The notes beneath the pieces are model-generated. The model made no database searches. It had not been told where the DNA came from and saw nothing but the letters and a program-made list of their open reading frames with translations. From the NCBI RefSeq assembly GCF_046630445.1, contig NC_092340.1:17834001-17898000 (forward strand): a DNA stretch of 64,000 nt, in the 5' to 3' direction. The DNA comes from Rutidosis leptorrhynchoides (taxonomy: Eukaryota > Streptophyta > Magnoliopsida > Asterales > Asteraceae). Each line of letters begins with the position of its first letter. Within the stretch, counting starts at the first letter, position 1. Made by a program: the position numbers and the translations under genes. Below are positions 1 through 11,461 of the stretch, one piece after another.

Positions 1-616
1 CATGATAATTTTTTGAACATAATTTCATTTTAAAAATACGTATGCACATTGGCAAAACTACATAGGGGTGATGGGGCATATGCCCAAGTGAACTTTTTTT
101 ACCCAAAAGTTTTCATATTTTGCCCTGGTAGTCTCTATATTTTATTTAAAAGACTTCATATTATCTTTTAAAACCTTTATATTTTCCTCAAAAATCTACA
201 TATTTTGTTAAAAAAATTGCTACACTTTTATAAAAATTTCACCCTAAGAAAAAAAATTCTGATTTTGCCACTGGAATACATTTAAGCATGTTTACTATGG
301 TTACTATGGTCCCTTTTTTTTTTCTGACCCATAAACCTTTTACGAGTAATAGTTAGTAATAGTTATGAGACATTTTTAGAAATAGATGGAGATAAGAATA
401 AGAATGGAAAATAATTGTATCACCTCCGATTGCCAATCTTGTGTATATATGTTCTTGATTAAATATGGTAATTAATGCTCATAAATCATTGATTTTTTTT
501 TTTATTATTATTTTTTTTTTTGGGCAAAAATCATAGCTTAATATGTCAACCGAACTTTCTTTTATGATCATGGGTTCAATCTTTGGCCAACTAACTTACG
601 ACGTTAAACGTTTGTA
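1..616. other. Left flank, no gene seen
   Basis: AT-rich DNA with T-runs near 492-521 and no credible coding frame on either strand. It is the flank into which LINE A inserted; the LINE's poly(A) tail begins, as a T-run on this strand, at 617. I see no promoter or RNA gene here. Confidence 0.5.
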
Positions 617-636
617 TTTTTTTTTTTTTTTTTTTT
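617..636 (-). other. Poly(A) tail of LINE A
   Basis: Uninterrupted T-run on the plus strand, equal to a poly(A) tail on the minus strand, at the 3' terminus of LINE A. The sequence inward of the copia insertion (8520 onward) resembles the 3' UTR of the other LINE copies at 39840 and 40699, which also follow a T-run. Confidence 0.75.
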
Positions 637-646
637 AAGACAAGGT

Positions 647-1543
647 TGAAGGATTAATGTGCAAGGTACAATATATAACTATATGGCCAACCTCATTTGA
701 GCCTTCGGGGTCACACACATATACACCGAGACGTCAAATAAAATATATATATGATGTATATATATTACTCAAGTAACAAAATAGTAAATCGAAATTAATT
801 CATTTACTATTCATGTGAATAGTAAATGAAACGAAATTAATTAATTTACTATTCACATGAAAGTGACATGATAGAAATTATTAATTATAAGTTTCATAAA
901 CTACCCCTAAAGTATTTGAGAAATACGACTTTTTAAAATATAGCATTGTATTTGAAAATGATCTTGATTTCTTTTGATTTGCTTTTTGCTATCAAACAAA
1001 CGAATCTTGATTTCTTTTGATTTACTTTATGCTACCAAACAAATGGGATATATTATATATTCATATATGTGTATCATATTACGAAGTAATTTTTGAATCA
1101 TTCTAATGCTTTCGATGAACTAAAAGGAAAAACACATATTACATATTTTGGGTTCATAATATTAATCAAAGGTTGATTGATTATTACTTGGGTTTGGACT
1201 AGCATCCATTGACGTTGTTTGAAGTGTAGTGTGGACTATCCAAAGAGACGGTCATATTTTTGATCGTAGGTTTCTCTCCTTCAATCAGGTTCTTCAAGAA
1301 AGGTTTCTCTCCTTCAATCAGTTTCTTCAAGAAAGGTATATCGTTTACTCATCTTATGATTTATATTCATGACAATTATTATGGTGTAACTGGATTTTTG
1401 GGATCGTTAATCATGTGCATGTTTCATTAAATAAGTGAAAATTTAATCTTGTTAAATTTTGTTCATAAAATAATAAAAGATTATTATTTTAACTATCCGC
1501 TGCGTTAATCTGTTTTGGTAAAAGTACACACGATTTTCCATCA
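647..1543 (+). repeat. 5' LTR of the copia element
   Basis: Starts TGAAGG and ends CCATCA, 897 bp, matched along its length by 7618-8514. It contains a 13-bp perfect inverted repeat at 801-828 and a nearly duplicated block around 963-1030. Confidence 0.95.
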
Positions 1544-1560
1544 GTGGTATCCGAGCCGCT
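1544..1560 (+). other. Copia primer-binding site (initiator Met tRNA type)
   Basis: TGGTATCCGAGC begins two bases after the 5' LTR. It resembles the common plant PBS complementary to the 3' end of initiator methionine tRNA (TGGTATCAGAGC), with one difference. Confidence 0.75.
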
Positions 1561-2340
1561 TTTACACCATCTTAATTGTCGCGTGATTTTCTTTAAATTT
1601 AGCTTTGTGGTGAATTGGTAAAAGTCGAAACCTTTTTGGTTTTTAAAGTCAACGCGGTTGATTTAGACATAACCTCATGACGCACAAATATGATTGAAAG
1701 AATATCACTATTTTAAATTGTAGATTTAATTGTTATGGCTTGAATATTTATTATAATTATTGATTGTTATATTCCATGGTTATACACATGCATTGTAACC
1801 ATGGACAAGCCATATATAGGTTTTAATAATGTAGTTATTAAAATTGTGATTGCATACATAGCCCGTAATGCCCCGACCTATGTGATTGTTGTGATTGTTG
1901 ATTACGGCAATATTATATCATGTTGATTATTTATTTTATTAGAAAGGCCATTTTGAAGCCAAAGTTGTATTGTATTTATTTTTCATTTTCATAGTACTGT
2001 TTTTAAGTTTATTCTAAATTGTAAAAGTATTAGATTAGTTATATTTTTCAATTTTAAATAAATGTAACAAGATGAAAATTGAAGATAAGGATGCAACGCG
2101 AAGTTTGACTTAGAAGATGGCGAACAGGTCAATTTGACAACGATGGCGTTTGTCAAGTTTTCACTTGATTCTTGAATTAAGTGGGAGCTACGATATTACC
2201 CTTAGTTTGACCTCTTGATCCCATGTCGGCTCATGGGATCAAGCATAGGATTTTTGGGCTAGGCTATGTGTGTGTGATGCATGGTTGTGTTTTATTTTAC
2301 GCATTTATATTTAATGGTTGATTATAATATATGCTAAATG

Positions 2341-2585
2341 TTTTTGATGAAAACATTAAATAAAACTGGTAACGAGTTTCAAATATTAAAATTGATGATT
2401 TTAAAAGGTTAAACTCTAACGAGTTTAAAGTTAAATAATTTTGAGACTCAAATTATATATATGTTTTTTGATGAAAACATTAACTAAAACTCTAAACGAG
2501 TTTCAAAGATTAAAATTGATGATTTTAAAATAAGTTAAACTCTAACGAGTTTAATGTTAAATGATTTTGAAACTCAAATAAAATA
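2341..2585 (+). repeat. Tandem duplication in the copia leader
   Basis: Two diverged copies of a unit of about 120 bp (roughly 2341-2463 and 2464-2585), each containing GATGAAAACATTAA, AACGAGTTTCAAA and ACTCTAACGAGTTTAA. A shorter repeat, GATCTAGTGAGACTAG, occurs at about 2841 and 2898 further into the untranslated leader. Confidence 0.75.
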
Positions 2586-3257
2586 TATGGACGACATCTT
2601 TTAAAACTGTTTTAAAACGATACACGTTTGTGTATTTGTTATTTTTATATCCTATAAATTAAATAACAAATTAGATCACAAACATAATCGACATATACAA
2701 TTGGTTAAAATGTTTTTTAACTAATAGTGTAACGAATCTTGTGTGCATGCATTATTCGTTGACACAAACTTTTTCCAAAATACCCGTTAAATTTAAGTCA
2801 TGCCATCCAATGAGCTTGCAAACACTCCTCGTTATTTTTCTGATCTAGTGAGACTAGGCTGAATTATAGCCACGAGGTGGATTTTTCGATCTAGTGAGAC
2901 TAGCGTGAATTTCCACTGTTTTCAAATTGGACGACTTAATCGTATTCACGGTGAGACCTGAGTTCGAGGCAAGGATGAGACAAACATGTTAGTAGATAAT
3001 AGTGGTTTGTTGAACTACACATATCTCAAGGTCTCATAAAGATCTAAGAGTTGCACTTGTAATGCAATTGGTACCCGTTACCTACCAATAGACTCCATAA
3101 CTGCTAGCTGATCAACAGATGTGGCTATGGAACCTCTATGTGGATCTTAGGCTTTCGTAAATTAATTATTTTTTAAAATATTATAAAAAAACTTGGGTAG
3201 TTAATTTATTAAAGCTCAATATCGAAAATACTAAATTGAATCTTATATCTATTGTAG

Positions 3258-3920
3258 ATGTCAAATAATCAAAACGTAAACCAAAACACACTTCCTTCTT
3301 TGTTGGAGAAGGATAAACTCAATGTTCAAACTTCCTAGACTGACACTGCAACCTGAGAATTGTTCTCAAGCATACATGGAAGTTGAACAAAATTTAGAAC
3401 CCTTATTCATACTTCCTGTTGTGGCAGTTGCTGCTGCTCAGCAAAATTCCTATCGGATGTTGTTCGATGATCAGGAAGAAATATGATTGAAGGGTGAAAA
3501 AGAATAAGCCGAATATTTTGTGGAAGGAAAATGACAAATCATTTGCTAGGAAAAATATTCCACCTTCCAAGAAGGAAAGCCCAACAAAAGACGCCGAATG
3601 TTTCTATTGTGGAAAGGTTGGCAATTGGAGAAGGAAGTTGTCCTATCTTCCAATCTGAGCTGAGAAAAGGCAACGCTGGTGAGACTAGCAAATCAGGTAT
3701 ATTCCATAAATAGTTATATACTTCTTCTAGTGATTCCTATATCTTTGTTAACTGGTTGTGGCCTTCACACCTGTAACAATATGAAGGGAATGAGAAGAAG
3801 TAATAGACTAAAGAAAGGCACACTGGATTTACAAGTAGGCAAGGGGGATCAAGCTTTTGTTAAAGCTATTGGTACCTCTGAACTTACTTCTCTAAGTGGT
3901 CTTATTGTTTTGTTGGAACA
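3258..3920 (+). pseudogene. Copia gag remnant
   Basis: Begins at an ATG (3258) with an Asn-rich start typical of copia gag, but a stop follows within about 30 codons and the body of gag appears deleted. Around 3590-3640 the frame reads CFYCGKVGNW, a decayed CCHC nucleic-acid-binding knuckle in which the usual histidine is not seen. Known role of the family: gag forms the particle that packages element RNA. No intact product is possible from this copy. Confidence 0.6.
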
Positions 3921-4059
3921 ATAGCATTATGCTCTCAATACTGCGAGCGACATAGTTTGAAAGATGCTAGTTTTGAACTTGCATTTACACACTTAGATAT
4001 TTCAGTTTCTAAGGATAATATATTTATCTTAATACCTATCAACGTGATGGTATTTTTGA

Positions 4060-6775
4060 AATTGATATGCATAGTGTAATTTCAAATGAGAATTCTGTGT
4101 ATACCTACATCGCCAAAGTCTTCAAGCAAGACTTGAATAAGACCTATCTATGACATTGTCATATGAGTCATATAAACAAACAATGCATTTCAAAACTCCA
4201 GTCTAATGGACTTTTGGAATCAATTGGCTCTGAGTCATTTGATGTATGCGAGTCATGTTTATGTGAAAAGATGACAAATGCTTCTTTCTCCGATTTAGGT
4301 AAAAGAGCTAAAGATCTTTTAGGACTAATACATACTGTTGTATGTAGCCCTTTAAGAACAATGTATAGATTTAGTTAATTTTACTTCATTACATTTACTG
4401 ATGAGTACAGTAGCTATGATTATGTTCACTTGCTGAAACATAAACATACAACTATTTTACCATTCAAAAGTATTCCAAAATGAAGTAGATAATCAGCTTG
4501 GAAAGACCATTAAAGCACTTCGCTCCGATGGAGTAAGTGAGTTTATGAGTCAAGAGTTTTTGGACCACCTAAAGAATTGTGGGATTGTCTCATGGTTCAC
4601 TCTACCTTACACACCACAACATGATGGTGTGTCTGAGTAAGAGGAATCAACTTTACTTGATATAGTTTGATTTATGATGAGTCTGATTTCTCTACTACCG
4701 TCTTTTAGGGATATGTATGAGAGTCTGATGGAGGCATACTCAATGTGATTCCAACTATGAAGGTAGAAAAGACACCATATGAGTTATGGCATGGGAAGAA
4801 TCCCAAGTTGTCTTATCTCAAAGTCTGGGGTTGTGAAGCGTATGTGAAGCATGACACTTCAAACAAATTAGTACCCAGAACTATCCAATGTTACTTTGTA
4901 TGATACATAAAGGAAACAATATGTTACTACTTTTACTACCAAGCTGAAGACAACGTGTTTTCTGCTCGGTCTACTGAATTCCTAGAAAGAGATCTTCTCT
5001 TACAAGAAGTCAGTGGGAGTAAAGTAGATCTTGAAGAAATTCAAGTACTTTAAAGTAACATACCTTCAATAAGCACTAGCAATCCACACGTTGAAACTGA
5101 GCACACTGTTGGTAATCCAGAACGTGTTACACCTGCACTTTATAGATCTAGTAGAGCTCATCGGCTTATGAGGTTTAATTATCTGATTAATTCAGATAAA
5201 CCTCAACTAAGGGATTTTGATAAACCCTCTAGCTGTGTGAGGCCATATCAGATCCTGAATCTGAAAATGACTAGATTCTATGAATACAGATATGCAGTCC
5301 ATGAAGGATAATCAAGTATGAGACTTGATTGATCTTCTACCCAATTGTAAGACAATGAGGTAAAAATGGGTCTTCAAAAGAAGACTGATATGGACGGTAT
5401 GTAAACACTTTTAAAGCTCGATTGGTGACAAAATGTTATGATGAAAGTTTTTCACCAGTCGCGAGCCTTAAAACAATTAGGATACTTATTGTCATAGTTA
5501 CTTTTCATGATAATAAAATATGGCTAATGGATATCAAAACCGCTTTCCTAAATGGCGACCTAAGCGAGGACGTATATATGGTTCATCCGGAAGGGTTTAT
5601 GAATCCTAAGCATCCTAATAAAGTATACAATCTTCTAAAATCCATTTATGGATAAAAGCAAGCATCCAGGAGCTAGAATCTTAAGTTTAATGAGAAAATC
5701 AAAGTATTTAATTTTTCTCAAAACTAAGATAAGTCCTGAGTTTACATTAGAGCTAGTGGGAGCAAAGTAGTCTTCTTGATCTTATATGTTGATGACATAT
5801 TACTTATTAGAAATAACATTCCAACTTGCAAGATGTCAAGTCTTGGCTTGGAAAATGTATTTCCATAAAGGATCTTGATGAAGCTACTTATATTATTGGA
5901 ATGAGGATCTATACAATAGATTCAATTGGCTTATTAGTTTGAATCAAAGTACATACATTATCTTGAAGAGATTTAGCATGCAAAACTCCAAGCATGGAGC
6001 TTTGCCAATGCAAAAGGGCATAATCGTGAGAAAGTCTCAAAAGTCCTATCACAACAGATGAGATGAGACAAATGAAATGTATCACATATGCTTCGACTAT
6101 ATGATCCATTATGTATGCCATGATATGTACTATACTCGATGTTTCATTAGTTTTGAGTTTGACGAGTCATTGTCAACATAATCCAGGTAAAGTATATTGG
6201 ATTCTTGTTAAGAATATTCTTTAGTATTGCAGAGTACTAATGACATGTTCTTGGTTTACGGTGGTTTGAAAGAAGAGTTAAGTATTAAGTTTTATACTGA
6301 TTCTAGTTTCCAAACTGATCAAGATGATTCTCGATCCAGTCACGTTGTTTCTTTGTCATGATGGGCAAGACAGTTGATTGGAAGAGCTCTAGGCAGAGCA
6401 CTATTGAACAATCTACAACAAAAGTAGAATACATTGTTGACTGAGAAGCTGCTCAGAAAGCTGTCTGGATAAGGAAGTTTGTTGTTATACTCAGAGTAGT
6501 ACACAACATTTAACCTTCTATAATATGTACTGTGATAGTTCGAGTGTTAATATACTTTTGAAAGAATCACATGTACATAAAAGTATCTGGCACATTCTTC
6601 AAAAAATTTGACTACATTCATTAAGTCATTAAGAGGAATGATATTAGTATTCTTAAAGGTTTATACAAATGATAATGTGGTTGACCCGTTCACGAAGCCC
6701 ATGATGCACAACAAGCATGATGATCATGCTAGTAGTATTGGACTTCGTTATGCTGCTGATCCTTTTCATTTGTAA
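4060..6775 (+). pseudogene. Copia pol remnant: integrase, RT, RNase H
   Basis: Pieces in different frames line up in Ty1/copia order. A GAG-pre-integrase segment at 4163-4378 includes CESCLCEK, part of the zinc site. Integrase follows at about 4380-4700, with YTPQHDGVSE directly before a stop. RT lies at 5422-5655 (DIKTAFLNGDLSEDVYM) and about 5785-5830 (YVDDI, the catalytic aspartates). RNase H is at about 6190-6760, with a late motif near DPFTKP. In-frame stops and frameshifts recur along the region, so no polyprotein can be made. Copia identity is firm from the domain order; I do not assign a lineage. Confidence 0.8.
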
Positions 6776-7617
6776 TTTAATATTTGAATATTTTTGGAAC
6801 ATTAAGCAGTTTTATATTAATGAATTGAAATACTTGATATGGTCGTTTTCATTTATATCACTGTGTTCTATATTAGCATGTTTAATCCATGAATAATTGT
6901 TGATTATTCAAAATCTCCATAATCGGCCATGTTATGGGAATAACATGAATTAAGATTAATGTGAAATTTTGGTTATATTCATTGATGATGAATAGTCAAC
7001 TTGTTGAGACCAAAATTCATATGTATTCGTTGATGATGAATATTGGAATGACCCAACCATGAGATGTCACTACATGGATAATAGTCAGTAGTGAATCTTT
7101 TAGTGATTATGTTTTTGTGTCCTTAGACTTGAGATGCACGCCCGTCTTGATGAGTGTAGCATTGTACTTTGATATGGTTAAACGCTGTCCTGAATAAGGC
7201 TGTTATAAAGGCCATTATTGGGTATAATGTAAAGCTCGTGATAGACACGTGTATGCAATATAGGATTTGTTCCTCTAAAATGTTTGGAGTTAGATACTTT
7301 TTGAGCTCCTCGATGAATGAATAAGATATTTGTGTGGCCGCACCCAGATGTAATTAAGATGATACTTAATTAAATTGGTGATCTAATTCAGTTCTAAGAT
7401 CGAGAAACAAAATTGTTAAACAAATGAGAATGACCGATGATCCATATCTCAAGTTTAACTAAAGTATCTGAAACAAAAGAACGAATGACATTTAACACTT
7501 ACCATAAACGGTTTCGAGAAACTATCCTCACGTGAATTTGGGGACAATGACGTGTTGCTAGACGCTTATCATTGTTTGTATAGTTACTTGGTGTTGTGCC
7601 ATGCACAAGTGGGAGTC

Positions 7618-8514
7618 TGAAGGATTAATGTGCAAGGTACAACATATAACTATATGGCCAACCTCATTTGAGCCTTCGGGGTCACACACATATACACCGA
7701 GACGTCAAATAAAATATATATATGATGTATATATATTACTCAAGTAACAAAATAGTAAATCGAAATTAATTCATTTACTATTCATGTGAATAGTAAATGA
7801 AACGAAATTAATTAATTTACTATTCACATGAAAGTGACATGATAGAAATTATTAATTATAAGTTTCATAAACTACCCCTAAAGTATTTGAGAAATACGAC
7901 TTTTTAAAATATAGCATTGTATTTGAAAATGATCTTGATTTCTTTTGATTTGCTTTTTGCTATCAAACAAACGAATCTTGATTTCTTTTGATTTACTTTA
8001 TGCTACCAAACAAATGGGATATATTATATATTCATATATGTGTATCATATTACGAAGTAATTTTTGAATCATTCTAATGCTTTCGATGAACTAAAAGGAA
8101 AAACACATATTACATATTTTGGGTTCATAATATTAATCAAAGGTTGATTGATTATTACTTGGGTTTGGACTAGCATCCATTGACGTTGTTTGAAGTGTAG
8201 TGTGGACTATCCAAAGAGACGGTCATATTTTTGATCGTAGGTTTCTCTCCTTCAATCAGGTTCTTCAAGAAAGGTTTCTCTCCTTCAATCAGTTTCTTCA
8301 AGAAAGGTATATCGTTTACTCATCTTATGATTTATATTCATGACAATTATTATGGTGTAACTGGATTTTTGGGATCGTTAATCATGTGCATGTTTCATTA
8401 AATAAGTGAAAATTTAATCTTGTTAAATTTTGTTCATAAAATAATAAAAGATTATTATTTTAACTATCCGCTGCGTTAATCTGTTTTGGTAAAAGTACAC
8501 ACGATTTTCCATCA
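7618..8514 (+). repeat. 3' LTR of the copia element
   Basis: Same 897-bp length as the 5' LTR and nearly identical to it. It is preceded by a short purine-rich stretch (about 7607-7615, AAGTGGGAG) that could be the polypurine tract, and followed directly by the duplicated target AAGGT. Confidence 0.95.
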
Positions 8515-8679
8515 AAGGTAAATTTCATTAAACAAAACGAAAAGAATACACGAGCGAGTACAACATGTGATCCTTACAACAATGGATCACATGACCACGA
8601 CCACTAGCTAACAATTACATAGAAAAAACAATACAAGTTGCAAAGACCGCAACTAGCAAACTAATAGAAAATAAAATAA

Positions 8680-8797
8680 TCACGAGATATTTAAATAAAC
8701 CGAAGGATTTGATAACCACATGAGCCAATCGAGATTTTTCGCCTTTGATCTTGAAGAGATCCACTCGAAGGATTTAACTTGAATATCGTTTAGAACA
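8680..8797 (-). pseudogene. LINE A ORF2 C-terminal tail
   Basis: The reading frame at 11462 continues across the B1 insertion into this segment. It gives about 38 residues including VKSFEWISSRSK and a Trp-rich end, then a TGA whose complement lies at 8680-8682. Aromatic, basic tails of this kind are common at the ends of plant LINE ORF2 proteins. LTR B1 therefore landed inside coding sequence close to the stop codon. Confidence 0.6.
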
Positions 8798-9408
8798 TGT
8801 AACGACCCAACCCGTCGATTTCCGGCCCATAAAAAATTTTCCTTTTTAATATACATTAAATAACACTTTAGGTCTCATTACACAATCTCCAAAACGTATT
8901 TGTTATCACATTACGTCTAACGACTTTAATAAAACGTACATTACATAATTAAATCATAAACTGGGTTATTACTCATGACCCGACTAGTTACTTTTACACA
9001 AAACCGAGCATGGTGATTGGGACTACGCTACCCAATCCTAACCAAAAGCAAAATCTTCTAAAGCATCCTAGCCAAGATCTCAAATCACCACGCTTACCCG
9101 AGCCGCCATCACGCGAGCCTATAAAAATATCAACAACGAAAGGGTAAGCTAATGCTTAGTGAATGCAAATATACACATACATATGCATAAAATGACTACG
9201 CATCACCAAGCACAAAAGTAAACACATAACGCCTCCGCATGGTAAACAAGCTACAAAAGAGCACATACACAAAGTAGCTACACACTACGTAATCACCAAG
9301 CTAACGCCACAAGATTAGCTACAACACAACAATAAGTATATACGCATATACAATAAATATAATCAACAACATCAATAAGGTTAACCCCTTAACCTAAATC
9401 ACATGAAG

Positions 9409-9613
9409 GTTGGCTGAACTTCACGCGCCTTAGTGAATCCGAACTTCACGCGACTCACTACCTTCAAACAACTTGTCTATTAAGGATGGCCGAACTTCAC
9501 GCGCCTTTATGAATCCGAACATCACGCGACTCATACCTTAGTCAAACATCACAATAGGGTTGGTCGAACTTCACGCGCCTTAGTGAATCCGAACTTCACG
9601 CGATTCACTACCT
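9409..9613. repeat. GAACTTCACGCG repeat blocks in LTR B1
   Basis: Three units of about 60-70 bp, each carrying two copies of GAACTTCACGCG (GAACATCACGCG in one case) around CTTTA/CTTAGTGAATCC. They lie at a position comparable to the GTGAACCACGTGCCGGTAG repeats of the related LTR B2. Confidence 0.75.
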
Positions 9614-11357
9614 GAATCATCTCCACGACAAATGCTAGCAAAATCCATCGCCAAAGTTTTTATCCAATACGCTAGCCAATCACAACATCAATGGTAGTAA
9701 CCCAAAACGCATAGGCGTCACATGGTCCCGAAGCACAAGAGGGGTCCATTCTCCTACACAAATATAGAGTAAACCCGGGCAAGGGTCACTCTACACACAC
9801 GCACCCATCCTATGCATACATACACGTATAGTAAATTTACACTCACCTTAAACGCCTCGATGAAGTGCAATCCAATCCAGCAACTCGCCAATGGAACGTA
9901 CCTATTCCATTTATCACATAATCATCAATATAAACTCATTTGAACTCTCGACCCGCCCAAATGAACAACAAGTGCAAATTACACCCTTCTGCACTTTTAA
10001 CGCTACTCGAAGGTCCGAAACCAACAAGACCAATTCCCGCGTACCCAACATACCTAAAAGTACCAACTTTAGCACTCGAACACATTTTAACTCGAGTTTC
10101 GCTCGAAAACTCATTTTGACCCTTAAAAGTCAACATCTCACCATTTGCTAGTTTTGACTTCAAAACGCCATTAACTCAAGTTTATACTTTAACTTAACTC
10201 ATTTTAAGTTTATAAACTCAACTAAAATGACAATCGAGCCACAATCATCATCAAACCCTAATTTTGACTATATTCAAAATTAGTCAACCAATCGAACTCA
10301 AATGGTTTCCAATACATCAATAATCAGTAATACTAGTGATTATTCACTCTTTGCAAGTCTCACATGTTTAAACTTGCATACCAAACCCAAAACCCGCCTT
10401 CATCACTTATAAACCCGAACCCTAGTTATCATATTCTATTAACAACTAGTGGGGTTCCATTTATGAACATACAATCTAAAGCCCTAAATTTAGATGATGA
10501 ACACGCAAAAAAAATTCGGAGTTAGAGCTTACCGCTGGTATCAATACGTAGCTAAGAACGGGGAGAACAACGTTTCTTCTTGCTCCAAAGATTGAAACCC
10601 GCTTCTTCCCTTCCAAATCACACTTTGAATCAATTGAGGTTTTGAAGGAAATGAGAGAAAATGGAGAAGAAAAAGAAATGAAATAAAATGAATGAGTGGA
10701 CCAGAATTGGGGCTTAATTCTGCCTTATACGTTAAATGACCAAAACGCCCTCACTTCCCCCTTTAAAATTACAAAAATCTGGAACCAGACTCCCAGAAGA
10801 GCCGCGCCACGGCCACCTTTCTCCGTGCTACGAGATTAGTCATGGTCTGGTGGTTGTTTTGTCGGGCTCCTGATCCTGGATTGCTTGGTTAACCGAGTCG
10901 CGGTTCCCTCGGTCGCGCCACGACCTTGGGCGTGTTTCGTCCAGTTTTTAACTCGTCAAACACGTACTCATGCATACACACATGTGCCCTTCATTCATGC
11001 AACTTACATCCATATAAAAACACTTAAACCATGCCTTGAACAATCCACGCACTCTATAACCATATATGTATTCGATACTCGCTGTAGGTATTTTCTATAC
11101 ATATACGCACATGTGCTTACACGTCTCGTTCCAACGCATGAATACTTTCATAATCTCGCCATTCATATATGTATATATATACATTCCCATGCACACATCT
11201 ATTCTCATTCATGCGTGCGTACATACACTTCATAACTTCGATACGCACCATGTACATACACGTTTTGTCTACCTATCGTACGCTACATATATATAGCATA
11301 TATATACATTTACATGTATTATTTATACGTCGCATGAACTCCACGTGTATATATATA

Positions 11358-11359
<2 letters not shown>

Positions 11360-11422
<63 letters not shown>
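11360..11422. repeat. (TA)n microsatellite
   Basis: About 31 TA dinucleotides near the end of LTR B1. Open frames here are only alternating Ile/Tyr and are not genes. Confidence 0.9.
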
Positions 11423-11428
<6 letters not shown>

Positions 11429-11461
11429 TAAGTCGTACGGATAAACGGGTCTTACAGAACA

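Larger units (their letters stand above)
647..8514 (+). mobile_element. Ty1/copia LTR retrotransposon, degenerate inside
   Basis: A 7.87-kb element with two 897-bp LTRs (647-1543 and 7618-8514) and a 5-bp duplication AAGGT at 642-646 and 8515-8519. A primer-binding site follows the 5' LTR. The internal order gag, GAG-pre-integrase, integrase, RT, RNase H is that of Ty1/copia. The coding region is broken by many stops and frameshifts, yet the LTRs differ at only one site that I saw (672 versus 7642). It lies in the 3' UTR of LINE A. Confidence 0.93.
8798..11456 (-). mobile_element. Solo LTR B1
   Basis: A 2659-bp single LTR with ends TGTAACGACCC and GGGTCTTACA and a 5-bp duplication GAACA at 8793-8797 and 11457-11461. 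No internal region or second LTR is present, so it is best explained by LTR-LTR recombination. Minus orientation is inferred because its complement carries the module CATTCACTAAGC...GCTTACCCT...TATAGG also seen in B2 on the plus strand. It holds tandem blocks around GAACTTCACGCG (about 9410-9610), GC-rich near-palindromes near 10800 and 10911-10925, and a (TA)n tract. Confidence 0.88.

Noticed and set aside
9891..10163. Overlapping frames of 66-86 codons on both strands
   Set aside because: They lie inside solo LTR B1 with no domain or codon signal, and frames on both strands overlap.
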